Assembly: GCA_019414565.1 (NCBI GenBank) | Contig: DXLU01000039.1 | Span: forward strand, 37,867 to 101,866 | Length of the DNA stretch: 64,000 nucleotides | Reading direction: 5' to 3' | Source: Collinsella sp. | Lineage (GTDB): Bacteria > Actinomycetota > Coriobacteriia > Coriobacteriales > Coriobacteriaceae | In this document: one piece after another, positions 46,072-55,092 of the stretch | How positions within the stretch are numbered: the stretch's first letter is position 1 | How the letters are laid out: each line of letters begins with the position of its first letter | Program-made: the position numbers and the translations under genes | Notes under the pieces: generated by a model | What the model saw: only the letters and a program-made list of their open reading frames with translations | What the model was told of the DNA's origin: nothing | Databases searched by the model: none

Positions 46072-48206
46072 GCGGCACCCCCCTCACCGTCACCGGTGTC
46101 AGCAATATGCCGCAGCAGCGCCACGATGTCCTCGCCGTCGACGGGCTCCACCGCAAGCTGCTTTGCACTCAGGCGCTCGCGGATAATGGGCAGATCGCAC
46201 GCCTTTGCCTGGCGCATAAGCAGGTAAAGCACGTCGCCGTCGACCAAGCCCGCCGCATCGCTCTCGCGGATTGCCGACCCAATTGCGCCCACCAGCTCGC
46301 CGACAGGCTCCATGCCCGGTACCACGCGCAGGAGCAAAAAGCTGCCCATCTTGCCATCTGCCAGCGCCTGCTCGGCCGCGAGCTCTTGGCCAAAGGCAGC
46401 CTGTTTGAGCACGCAAGTGCCGTCAACGCAGCGTTTATCCTGTGCCACCGCCTCATAGTCAAAGGCACGGCCCAGCGCGCTTTCGACCAGGCCGCACAAG
46501 ATGCGGAACAGGTTTTGGTAATAGAGCGTCATTTGGTTTTCGGCCGCACTACGCACAAAGATCAACACGGCGGGTGCCCCATCGCGCTCGATCGTGTATC
46601 CAAACATGGGAAGCCCCGGCGTCAGCTCGCGGTTCACCCACAGATTCGAACGACCCCCGTCGCCCAAAAGAGGTGCAAGCTGCTCAAGCGTGAGCGAGCG
46701 TGCGGCATCTTCGGCAATCGCGGGACTTGCTGCCACCAGGCGTGCAAATGCCCCGCCCGAAACATGGTAGATCGCCACCGAATCGTTCTCGAGAATCTCG
46801 CCCAGAAGCTCGCAGCACTTGCGATAGATATCGCGTGGGTTGAGCACGTCGAGCTCCTGCGTCACGGCAAAGATCTTGCCAAAGCTGTCGTGGCGACCCA
46901 CGATCTGGCGCCTGTACGCGCGCTTGTCCTCGATCGCGTCGTGGTAGAGCTGCGTAAGGAACGTATTGCGGTTGCGCACGAGCTCGTTTTGATCGCGCTC
47001 CGCCCTAATGGCTTCGCTGTTGCGCAGCTGCACATAGCCGCACACGGCACCCACCACAAAGTACGCAATAAACGGCAGCCAGTTGGACGGCTCGTAGAAC
47101 AGGCCCTGGAAGGTATAGCCGTACTGAGTAAAGTAGCTCGTGGCCAAACCCACCGACGCCAGCAGCGCCGCAACCAGGCCAAAGTCCAAGCCATACAGCG
47201 TGCCGATCAACACCACGTAGAGCAGGCGATAATCGAGCACGTTGAGCTGGGCCGATTGTGAGAACAGATGCTCCAGCACCTCGAACAGAACCCAGGCAAC
47301 GCCCGTCTCCAGGCATTTGATGGGCAGCGAGCGCATCTGGATGCGGTCGATGGCGGCACGCAGCGGGTTGATCTTTTTGATGCGTCCAGCGCCCCAGCGA
47401 GCTTGAATGGTCGAGAGATCGCGCAGCAAGTCATAGCGCTGAAACCAGCCATAGCGCACGCGAGCGACATCGCTGGCGGGCAGGACGTAGCCGGCAGAAT
47501 CGCCATAGGCAACGGTAAGGCCGGGGAACAGCGCCTTGAGGGCGTCACCCACCTCACCCGCCGTGTGATGGAAGGTATCGGCTACGTCGAGCGTCTCAAA
47601 GTTGCCATCCCAGCTGTCGAAGATACGGCGTACCAGCACCGCAAGCTCCTCGGCACACAGCAGGGGAAACGCCGCATCCTGCGTGCCCTGCAGAGCGACC
47701 GATCCGGTTGAGCACGCGTCGAACAGCGGCACCAAAAACGGGTCCTCCAGTGCGGCAGACGCGGTATACAGGAACGGCACGCGCAGGATCTTGGTCTGAA
47801 CGCCCTCGCGAGCAGCGTAGTAGCGGCACAGGTCGTTGGCTGCGTGCGCGATAATGCCCTTGCCCGTTCGCCCCGCGGCATCGGCGGCGCCCTCGGCACC
47901 CGCGGGCCCCGCTACATACAGCAGTTGGACCCGGCGACCCGCGCACGCACGAAAGACCGTGCGCAGCAGCTCGATATCGCCCACGGTATCGGTATGCGGG
48001 GTAAGGTAATTAGACAGGTAGACCACGCGTTCGAACTCGTAGGCCTGATCCAGGTGTTGCAGAAGCTCTTTCCACGAGGCATGGGGCGATGACTCATCGC
48101 GGCGTGCTTCCGCGGCAGCGACGACCTGCACATGGTCCCCGGGGAACGCCTTGGCACAAAAGTCATCGTCAACATATGCGGTGTTGCCAACAACCAGCAC
48201 CTCCAT
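46068..48206 (-). CDS. pelD: PelD-like c-di-GMP receptor fused to an N-terminal SDR-type domain
   Basis: 712 residues. Residues 1-265 resemble an extended SDR/epimerase (MEVLVVGNTAYVDDD, VVYLSNYLTPHTD, KILRVPFLYT), although the opening GxxGxxG is degenerate. About four membrane segments follow at ~300-395. A GAF domain (~440-580, ILENDSVAIYHVSGGAFARL) is followed by a degenerate GGDEF domain (~590-705). There the I-site motif RESD is at 647-650 and DGDVL replaces GGDEF, so the domain should bind cyclic-di-GMP without making it, as in Pseudomonas PelD. It is the first gene of the pel operon. Confidence 0.87.
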   Translation of the reverse strand: MEVLVVGNTAYVDDDFCAKAFPGDHVQVVAAAEARRDESSPHASWKELLQHLDQAYEFERVVYLSNYLTPHTDTVGDIELLRTVFRACAGRRVQLLYVAGPAGAEGAADAAGRTGKGIIAHAANDLCRYYAAREGVQTKILRVPFLYTASAALEDPFLVPLFDACSTGSVALQGTQDAAFPLLCAEELAVLVRRIFDSWDGNFETLDVADTFHHTAGEVGDALKALFPGLTVAYGDSAGYVLPASDVARVRYGWFQRYDLLRDLSTIQARWGAGRIKKINPLRAAIDRIQMRSLPIKCLETGVAWVLFEVLEHLFSQSAQLNVLDYRLLYVVLIGTLYGLDFGLVAALLASVGLATSYFTQYGYTFQGLFYEPSNWLPFIAYFVVGAVCGYVQLRNSEAIRAERDQNELVRNRNTFLTQLYHDAIEDKRAYRRQIVGRHDSFGKIFAVTQELDVLNPRDIYRKCCELLGEILENDSVAIYHVSGGAFARLVAASPAIAEDAARSLTLEQLAPLLGDGGRSNLWVNRELTPGLPMFGYTIERDGAPAVLIFVRSAAENQMTLYYQNLFRILCGLVESALGRAFDYEAVAQDKRCVDGTCVLKQAAFGQELAAEQALADGKMGSFLLLRVVPGMEPVGELVGAIGSAIRESDAAGLVDGDVLYLLMRQAKACDLPIIRERLSAKQLAVEPVDGEDIVALLRHIADTGDGEGGAA

Positions 48207-48360
48207 GGCGCACCCCTCCCCTAAAATCCACTCTGTTCATAGTCAAACATGCGTATTTTACGCTGTCAACGCGAGCTGGAAAGCCTTTAAGGCTGTTTTA
48301 AGAACTTTTTTGAGGACGTGGGAGTGGCAACTCGTCCGACCCAGGCTCATTGAGAGGCTA

Positions 48361-48747
48361 CTATTCGCTCTGAAAAGGCACATCGCAATCTGCTGACAGC
48401 TCTGCAGGGAGAATGCCAGGCGATGGACATTGCTCTCGCACGGAATCATTGGATGAAAGAAACGGCAGTTCTTTGGAATAACTGACGATAACCTGCGGAA
48501 CGATCTTAATGCCCAGAGCAAGTTCGAACTTTGCAATCGTCTTCAAAGTCATATTAGGTTGAGAATTCAAGAGCTTAGAAAGCGACTGAAGGCTTATGCC
48601 CATACGATTTGCCAGCTCACTTTTGCTCAATCCCAAATGTTTCATTTCACGATGAACAATAAACTCAATATCTAGTGCATGTTCATAAGCGCGCGTTTCG
48701 ATACTTTCTGTTTCGGCATAAAAATCAGATAGATCTACTTTAATCAT
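48361..48747 (-). CDS. XRE-family HTH protein (HigA-like antitoxin or repressor)
   Basis: 128 residues from ATG 48747, with GGAG six bases upstream. The HTH core is HLGLSKSELANRMGISLQSLSKLLNSQPNMTLKTIAKFELALG, a typical Cro/C1 unit of HigA-type antitoxins, in the middle of the protein. The N-terminus is helical and the C-terminal ~40 residues look disordered. It lies 40 bases downstream of a 57-codon frame that may be its partner. It marks the start of the AT-richer island. Confidence 0.82.
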   Translation of the reverse strand: MIKVDLSDFYAETESIETRAYEHALDIEFIVHREMKHLGLSKSELANRMGISLQSLSKLLNSQPNMTLKTIAKFELALGIKIVPQVIVSYSKELPFLSSNDSVREQCPSPGILPAELSADCDVPFQSE

Positions 48748-48787
48748 TGTATTCTCCGTTTCGAAAACCATGTATAAAAGTCAGCGC

Positions 48788-48961
48788 TCAGATTCCAGAA
48801 GCTGACGTGCTATTCTGGCCGATCATTGTTTGAGCGGTTAATTTCCGCTCATGGTCTGACAACATTTTCTGGAATTGAGAGTTATCGGGAGAAGCCGTCA
48901 ATTCCCAAAACGGTCGGCCCTTGAGGTCTCTATATTCGACAAGTTCATATCCTTCTGCCAA
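48788..48961 (-). CDS. Small protein upstream of the HTH gene, possibly a decayed HigB-like toxin
   Basis: 57 codons from TTG 48961, with GGGAGG six bases upstream. The same frame also extends upstream through ATG 49009. The upstream frame reads RNGRCPLAE, like the start of HigB/Gp49-type toxins, and the downstream part (YELVEYRDLKGRPFWEL) looks like their last strand. The middle of a ~110-residue toxin is missing. I therefore suggest an internally deleted toxin rather than a functional one; it may also be an unrelated small protein. Confidence 0.4.
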   Translation of the reverse strand: MAEGYELVEYRDLKGRPFWELTASPDNSQFQKMLSDHERKLTAQTMIGQNSTSASGI

Positions 48962-48983
48962 AGGGCACCTCCCATTTCTAGAT

Positions 48984-49007
48984 GAACTTAACTTATAGGT
49001 TAAGTTC
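48984..49007. promoter_or_regulatory. Perfect 9-bp inverted repeat, putative operator of the HTH module
   Basis: GAACTTAAC, a 6-base spacer and GTTAAGTTC. It lies just before the small gene and HTH gene, with AT-rich sequence (TTGTCT, TATTTA) on the far side that could be the promoter. Autoregulation by the HTH protein is an inference. Confidence 0.5.
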
Positions 49008-49129
49008 ATCCATTTAAATACATATAACGAGGTCCAGACAAGATTCCTCTGCCCCAATCGATAAACAAACCAGTCGAGCTTATGCATAATCCGGAAGTGT
49101 GTGGCAAATTCTAGACACGTCAACCACAC

Positions 49130-49876
49130 TGGATAGTGACAAAGTTTCTACCTGCGAGTTCTTTTCATGAAAAGGACGATGTGCTCGAGGGTTCCGAAAT
49201 TTGCCGCATACTTCCGTCGGTCATTTTCGGAAGTGCGGTGAAAAAACCGAGATCGACAGACCAGACCCCTGTTTTAGCTTTCCGCGACCTGCGGTTTTGT
49301 TGCCGAAATTCGGTTTATGCTCGGAGGTTTCCGATTTTTTCCCCGCACTTCCGAAAAGCACGCTTAAACCGCGCGTCCCGAAGCGGAAAACCGCCGGATA
49401 TTTGTTTCTCCCCAAATGAGATCCTTGTTTTGCCTGGCCGAATCTTACATCCAAACAAAAAAAGAGGACCGACGCATCAGCCCTCTTCAGGTGTCGCCCG
49501 AAGGCTTCCAGCGCAATTGATTTAATTCTAATCGATATCACTTGTTTGACCACGATCACGTCAACCAGTAGAAGCCGCCCATGCTCGATCATTCCATTGC
49601 CGGGATGGTGCTTGGCCAGTACGTCACACATTGCATACATGAAAAAAGGGCAACACTCTCAGTTTGAAAGCGTCACCCTTAAAGTTCCCAAAGAGCTTTT
49701 GTACTGCGGGAAGATACTCTACACCATCTTCCCTTGATTGGCAGGTCGAAACAGACACCATTGTGATTTCAAGCAGAAAGCGTTATATTAAGAATGCATT
49801 TGCACGTGGTGTTCGCACTATACGCTCAGATGCCATAGTTTACAAAGATGGCCTTCTTCATAGACGCTAGGTGGGA
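49130..49876. other. 747-base spacer with a repeat element and no supported gene
   Basis: Short frames here overlap on both strands and have no ribosome-binding sites or recognisable sequence. The stretch contains the inverted repeat listed at 49224-49357 and AT-rich sequence on the SIR2 side. It may hold gene relics too decayed to name. Confidence 0.5.
49224..49357. repeat. Inverted repeat with 27-base arms
   Basis: TTTTCGGAAGTGCGGTGAAA at 49224 onwards is matched inverted at 49331-49357, with 24 of 27 positions equal. The roughly 80-base inside has no frame of note. It looks like a small non-autonomous repeat unit. Confidence 0.7.
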
Positions 49877-51472
49877 TTACTCACTAGTAGCCGATATGTC
49901 GAAGGCCTTCTTGTACTTAAGGAAATCATACATTCTAATAAGCCGTTTCAGCTCGCTATTACCGTGGATTATCTTACGATCATCCGTGATGAGCGCCCTC
50001 AGATACTCGAGCAACTCATTTAAATCGAGCTCATCCTCCTCAAGTAAAACTAACTTTTTAAATGCTTCCTCAAAGCCTTCGTTAGCTATAACAGACTTAA
50101 CCGAGTATCTAATTCCCGAAAGATGATAGCTACCTTTTGCCTTTCGTAGGCTGTTGTTTAGAAAAGCATCTAAATCCTTCTTCTCATCTATTTCCTTTAG
50201 CATCCTTGGATTAAGAACTTCCCCTGAATACGCGCTTAAATACTTATACATGGGCAAACCACCCGAGTTAGAAGCAAGCAGCGCAGGAAGATATTCCTCG
50301 ACGGCAAGTTTGGGAGCGACATGTTCATCATCAAACACGACATCGCGATATAAAAGCTCGGCTTTGACCATATGGCCGTGGCCCAAAGATGCATTTGCGA
50401 CACCGATGCCCAGCACAAGATGCTGTCCCTCCGGAAGTCTCTCGAGGTCGCTAAAACTCGCTTCGACTACCAGAGAATCATTTGGCTCGCCCTTATCTGC
50501 CAGGGCGTAGATACTCCTGCGCAACTCACGAATGATCCTGGGCGAGAAGGAGCATTTGGAATGTCCAATTGCTTCATACACTGCGCCAAAATCATTCGTC
50601 CTAATCGCGGTCATGCTTATCTCGCCAATACCCGGAAATGTAATCGAATGTGTCGAGGTTGCGTTTTCGCCCCTAGTTAGGAAAATAAAACGCTCTTTGA
50701 GCAATACAAGATTATTTGAACCGAGGCAGCGCGAAATCGACATGAGGATAGCTTGGATATCGGGGTCGTTAAGGGAATAGCCGATAAAAATAATTGGGTA
50801 TTCCATAAAAATAGTTAGCAACTTGGCTGCCAAGTAATCCTGGGTTTCGGCGAGTTTTGCGTAATCTGCCTCCTCAAGAACCATAGATTCAGGATTATCC
50901 ATAGACCCGTGGATCTTATAGATTTCACCCATTTCAAAAGTTCTGTGAAAGACAAGATCGTCCTGGCCTACAAAAACTTTAAACTCGGGAAACAGTGACT
51001 CCAGTAGACAGTCATAGTTGGTTGTAATGACTCCAGAAATACGCCGCCTGCCGACCTCTCTCAAGATATCAAGTTCATGCGTCATATGGTCAGGTTTGAA
51101 CGAGGATAACCTCTCGGCCGCCATAATCTTTAAAACAGATTTGCGCTGACGAATGTCCTCTGCATGATCGTCTCAAAAAGAAGCGAAGCGAGGGTCCTCA
51201 AGAACAGCTATGCGCATATCCTTATCAAGCATCGTCGCGGCAGAGGGCAAAGCACCATAATCAGGATTATCTGGACAGCGAGCAAGGTAGGAATCGAGTC
51301 GAAAAGGATCATCAGAAAGACGGGAGCAGAGGTGCCTTAACAAGCCGTCCCAATCGTCGGTCCCCATATATCTACGGGAAAACCCCGAGCCAACGAATAA
51401 ATAGGGGCTACGGCCCACCCCATTTATCAGACGGACAACGCTGTCTACAATGTCATCTCTTCCGACTTCCAT
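49877..51472 (-). pseudogene. SIR2-like NADase-type defence gene interrupted by one in-frame TGA
   Basis: Two frames, 51472-51173 (99 residues) and 51124-49877 (415 residues), are in the same phase. They are separated only by a TGA at 51173-51175 and 16 sense codons, giving a 531-codon gene if the stop is read through. The first part holds the nucleotide-binding PYLFVGSGFSRR (26-34) and the second the SIR2-like GVITTNYDCLLE and the catalytic-type KIHGS. Neither part alone has a complete active site. The C-terminal ~230 residues are of unknown type. Proteins of this SIR2 class degrade NAD+ in anti-phage systems, so it is a likely inactivated defence gene. Confidence 0.82.
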
Positions 51473-51604
51473 CTAACGCCTCCAAACAAGTCTACTTCCA
51501 TAAGTATAGAACATATGTTTGATTTTTTTTAGAATTGCGAGACTTCATCGAAGACAAAAGCTGCTCGACAATTGAAAATTCGAACCGCACAGGTGACCCA
51601 ATAT

Positions 51605-51838
51605 TCAGCAGTGCTCCGACGAGCAAATATTCATTTCGCGTCTCAGACAATCTAGCACAGCGGCATCAGTTAGAACGCCATGACTCTCTAGGAGTTCGAT
51701 AAGTTGAGCGAAAGTCTAAAAATCTATCGCCAAAGTAACTCCTAAAATCAAAGAGCCGTTGCCGGCAACAACCGAACAACGACCCTCCTTTGTCATCGCC
51801 TCACTTAGAGTCAACGATGACTGTATCACTACCGACAT
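51605..51838 (-). pseudogene. Small gene interrupted by an in-frame TAG
   Basis: From ATG 51838 the frame reads MSVVIQSSLTLSEAMTKEG to residue 40, meets TAG at 51716-51718, and then continues as TFAQLIELLESHGVLTDAA to a TGA at 51605. The composition on both sides is protein-like, with a helical second part. No family is recognised. It lies between the 323-residue gene and the broken SIR2 gene. Confidence 0.4.
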
Positions 51839-51920
51839 AGTAACCTGTTTTCGTCGCTATTGCGGAGCATGCAGAACTACATTCAATGTCCGGGCAAATC
51901 GATTGGCCTGATTCGGCACG

Positions 51921-52892
51921 TCAGTCATTATTCTCCCCATCAACAAAATCAGCAAAGGTCAGCTGTTCACATCTTTTCATCGGACGGTAATCTCTAACTT
52001 TAGTTATATGGCATGCGGCGGTTCGGACTTTTTGCGTCCTCAAATTAATGACCTCTTTAATGGTCATATCGACACGCATTAGGTCGCCACTATTTAAGCG
52101 ATACTCACCATCTCGCACGCGTTCGAGAAAATCACGGTCGTCTATTTGAACCTTATTGTATGTTCGTTGCTCGTCCTCGTAGCCCGACTCAAATGTATAT
52201 CCGGAAACATCTCCACCGTAGGAACCAAATAACGGTCGAACCCAGATATTGTGGGACGAATACTCAACCGTCTCTTCTTGCGTTGCCTTTAAAGCTTCTT
52301 CTTTATAGCTATCAAAATAAGTCGCCTCGCTTGAAGAAAAAGAAATAGCATCCTCTGAAGCCTTACTACCGGCAATCTTAATCTCAATCTCCCTCGAAGG
52401 CCTCTTGAAAGATTTCATCGGACCAGTGATGACCTTAGAAAATTTCTCAGCGATTTCTGGGGACTGGACTAGCGCGTGGATCTCAACAGGAACAACGACT
52501 GCGTCCGAACCCTCTCCATATACGAAAGTTCCATTGTCAGTTGGCTTATATTTAGAGATATGTCCTTTAACTTTTTTAATTATGTGCGCTATAGCAAATA
52601 GAACCTCCACAAGACCGCCGGCATTATTAATTGCAGATATAGCGTCACTGTTTAACGCGTCAACCAATCCGGGCACACAATGGATCACGAATTCCGTAAT
52701 AAAAGAGCCTTCTTTAAATGGGCGCACTTTTATAGACGTATTTTCTAAGGTGCCCGACTCTTTTGCGACCTCTTTTATCAGTCCGTCAAATTGGCTTAGG
52801 AACTTAGAAAGGTCCTTGGCGTCCAGGCCTTCTTCGGGATCTACATCGACAAAGCGATATACGAGCGTTTGATTATTTGTAGAAGTGTCCAT
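51921..52892 (-). CDS. Conserved-looking protein of unknown function, 323 residues
   Basis: Starts at ATG 52892 with GAGGA close upstream. No signal peptide. One hydrophobic stretch (GGLVEVLFAIAHIIKKVK, ~92-109) could be a buried helix or a membrane contact. The sequence alternates strands with charged helices (LSKFLSQFDGLIKEVAKES; RPSREIEIKIAGSKASE) and ends in a beta-like region (LMRVDMTIKEVINLRTQKVR). I do not recognise a family. It follows a membrane-protein gene by 32 bases, so the two are probably co-transcribed. Confidence 0.75.
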   Translation of the reverse strand: MDTSTNNQTLVYRFVDVDPEEGLDAKDLSKFLSQFDGLIKEVAKESGTLENTSIKVRPFKEGSFITEFVIHCVPGLVDALNSDAISAINNAGGLVEVLFAIAHIIKKVKGHISKYKPTDNGTFVYGEGSDAVVVPVEIHALVQSPEIAEKFSKVITGPMKSFKRPSREIEIKIAGSKASEDAISFSSSEATYFDSYKEEALKATQEETVEYSSHNIWVRPLFGSYGGDVSGYTFESGYEDEQRTYNKVQIDDRDFLERVRDGEYRLNSGDLMRVDMTIKEVINLRTQKVRTAACHITKVRDYRPMKRCEQLTFADFVDGENND

Positions 52893-52924
52893 GTTGTCCT
52901 CATACCCTTATAAGATCATGGGTC

Positions 52925-53572
52925 CTATTTCCTGCGACCGAAGCGTTTTATTCGAAAGCGATCGAGCGCATAATTAAACGAAATAATAAAAACCAACGTA
53001 AACGTATAGATAACAAATTGATATATTTCAGATACCGAATCAGGCAAATAGACCGCACAGAACGCTTCCGCGACAAGCACGGTAAGAAGCGTACACAACC
53101 CGATAAATACCATTCTTCCCACGTCAATGCGAAAGACATTCCGATACTTCCAAAGCAGAAAAACTGCGACACAATAGATAGCAAGAAGTGAGATTAAGCC
53201 TGGTATTAGATTCCAACAAAATAGAGAAAGAGCAACGGGAAACGTCCAAATGGCATTCCCCGACGCAACTGAATCCATAAACGTATAGCCTTTATCCCTC
53301 ATTCCGTTTCTCTCCACGACAAGCTGGAGATAACTTCTCAATATCCATCCTGAAAATGATGCAAAATAGATAATGAACAATCGGTCGACAGACCACAAGG
53401 AATTATCCCCAAAGGCAAGCGTAAGGATGCGCGAGGCGACCGGAAGGGCCGCAGAGGTTAAAACCGTGATCAGGACATCGGAGGTTTCAAACCCACCGTC
53501 CCTGCCCTCTCGGGACTTGTTAACCATCAATCTCCCAACACAAATAGAAATCAGCATAAGCTCAAGCACCAT
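52925..53572 (-). CDS. Integral membrane protein of unknown function, 215 residues
   Basis: Five to six hydrophobic segments are visible: MVLELMLISICVGRLM, VLITVLTSAALPVASRILTLAF, LFIIYFASFSGWILRSY, AIWTFPVALSLFCWNLIPGLISLLAIYCVAVFLLW, MVFIGLCTLLTVLVAEAFCAVY and IYQFVIYTFTLVFIISFNYAL. The C-terminus is basic (RFRIKRFGRRK), so it probably faces the cytoplasm. It is first in a two-gene unit with the 323-residue protein, and divergent from the KAP NTPase with a 160-base intergenic region. Confidence 0.75.
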   Translation of the reverse strand: MVLELMLISICVGRLMVNKSREGRDGGFETSDVLITVLTSAALPVASRILTLAFGDNSLWSVDRLFIIYFASFSGWILRSYLQLVVERNGMRDKGYTFMDSVASGNAIWTFPVALSLFCWNLIPGLISLLAIYCVAVFLLWKYRNVFRIDVGRMVFIGLCTLLTVLVAEAFCAVYLPDSVSEIYQFVIYTFTLVFIISFNYALDRFRIKRFGRRK

Positions 53573-53733
53573 ACCACTTCACTGCGTATGGAAAATAGCA
53601 GGTCTAGGCATTGTTAAACACTTAAAGGGTAAAACCTACGGATGAAAGTTAGACAAGAAGAAACCCTTCGATTCTATTTACAGAACGAATAAGACCGAAA
53701 CGAAACCCCGCCCACAGAAAGAAGGCAGTCACC

Positions 53734-55092
53734 ATGAAACGAGCCGACGAAGAACCTACACCGAAAGCAATTGAAAACGCTCTTACCCAAGACCCGCTTC
53801 ACCGCAAGAGAGAAATCGAGGACTTTCTAAAGATGCTCATTGCGGTTGAGCCTCCGTATACCTTTGTCATTGATGCACCTTGGGGCTCTGGCAAGACATT
53901 CTTTGTAAAGCAAGTTGCGAGAGTCCTGCAAATGGCAAATCCGGCTCTCGATATCAACCTAGAGACACTTAACGCGACGCTAGGAGAAACCGCGACAGAA
54001 CTCCCCGCGACGCCATGTCTGCCCATTTATTTCAACGCATGGGAAGACGACCATTTCGAGAATCCGATCTTGCCCATATTGGCCTCCATCGCTAATGCCG
54101 CAGACGAACAGAGCGTCAAGGGGGGAAAGGATTTCGGCAAGGGGGTCATTGGCGCCATAGAAGCGGCCGCTTCCCTTATCGGATATGGCGGTGACATCAA
54201 TGGTGTCATTGAAAAATTCAGCGGAACCGATTTTCTCGAACAATACAAAAATGAGAAAGAACTTCGAGGCAAAATTGACGAACTCATTAAGACCAATCTT
54301 CCCGAGGTAGCCGACCGAGCCATCATCTTTATCGACGAACTCGACCGCTGCCGGCCCGAATTCGCAATAAAGGTACTCGAACAAACAAAAACGCTGTTTC
54401 AGCAAGACAACATCGTTGTAGTTTATTCGACCGACATTACGCAGCTTGCACATTCCCTCCAGGGCGTATATGGCCCAAGATTCGACGGCAGAAAATACCT
54501 CGAGCGCTTCTACGACAAACGTCTTGAGCTAAATCCGATAAAACCGGCTGATTACCTTCTGTATAAAGGAATCAATACAATGGATGGATATACCTTCATG
54601 GATATAACCATCGATTTGCTCGGCTACAAACAAGCCTCACTAAGAGCCTGCAACAGGCTTATCGACTCTATAACAAATCTATCTAGATACATTGCTAACC
54701 ACTGGGAGCACTTTGGGAATGGAAGGGTTCAGCATTTCCCAGACCAGGGTCTGCTTCCTGTAGTCAACATTCTCGCTTACTATGACCCGCTCGCCTGGCA
54801 CGAAATGAAGACCAGTACTGGCTACGAAGCTGTCTACGAACTTGCGAAACACAGCGATCACTTCATCCAATATCTTGATGAAGTGATTGAATCGGTATGG
54901 GGAGCCAATAAAGATGAGCTTCCCTATAAGCAGGATATTGAAAATAGACGCAAGCGTTTTGTAGAAGATCTATCCGCGTTGATAAACGGCAACAATGACA
55001 GGGACCCGCGGGTCAAAGAACTGGGCAATAGTGAACTTACCAGAATGTCTTTCAATCAGCAGCTATATCAGCGTCTGGCACCGCCATTGTAG
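53734..55092 (+). CDS. KAP-family P-loop NTPase
   Basis: 452 residues from ATG 53734 (AAGG eight bases upstream). Walker A is IDAPWGSGKTF (46-56) and Walker B is AIIFIDELDRCRPEFAIKVLE, the signature of KAP NTPases. Between them is a Gly/Ala-rich segment (GKGVIGAIEAAASLIGYGG) where many KAP proteins carry membrane helices; here it is short. The family includes phage-exclusion protein PifA and animal Kidins220. It stands in a defence island, next to a divergent membrane protein that could supply the membrane anchor. Confidence 0.85.
   Translation: MKRADEEPTPKAIENALTQDPLHRKREIEDFLKMLIAVEPPYTFVIDAPWGSGKTFFVKQVARVLQMANPALDINLETLNATLGETATELPATPCLPIYFNAWEDDHFENPILPILASIANAADEQSVKGGKDFGKGVIGAIEAAASLIGYGGDINGVIEKFSGTDFLEQYKNEKELRGKIDELIKTNLPEVADRAIIFIDELDRCRPEFAIKVLEQTKTLFQQDNIVVVYSTDITQLAHSLQGVYGPRFDGRKYLERFYDKRLELNPIKPADYLLYKGINTMDGYTFMDITIDLLGYKQASLRACNRLIDSITNLSRYIANHWEHFGNGRVQHFPDQGLLPVVNILAYYDPLAWHEMKTSTGYEAVYELAKHSDHFIQYLDEVIESVWGANKDELPYKQDIENRRKRFVEDLSALINGNNDRDPRVKELGNSELTRMSFNQQLYQRLAPPL

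Noticed and set aside
49221..49640. Minus-strand frame of 139 codons in the island spacer
   Set aside because: It runs through the inverted repeat, lacks a ribosome-binding site and has no recognisable sequence.
51173..51175. Selenocysteine or other recoding at the TGA in the SIR2-like gene
   Set aside because: No cysteine is expected at this point of the SIR2 fold, I see no SECIS-like hairpin after it, and a simple nonsense mutation explains the data.
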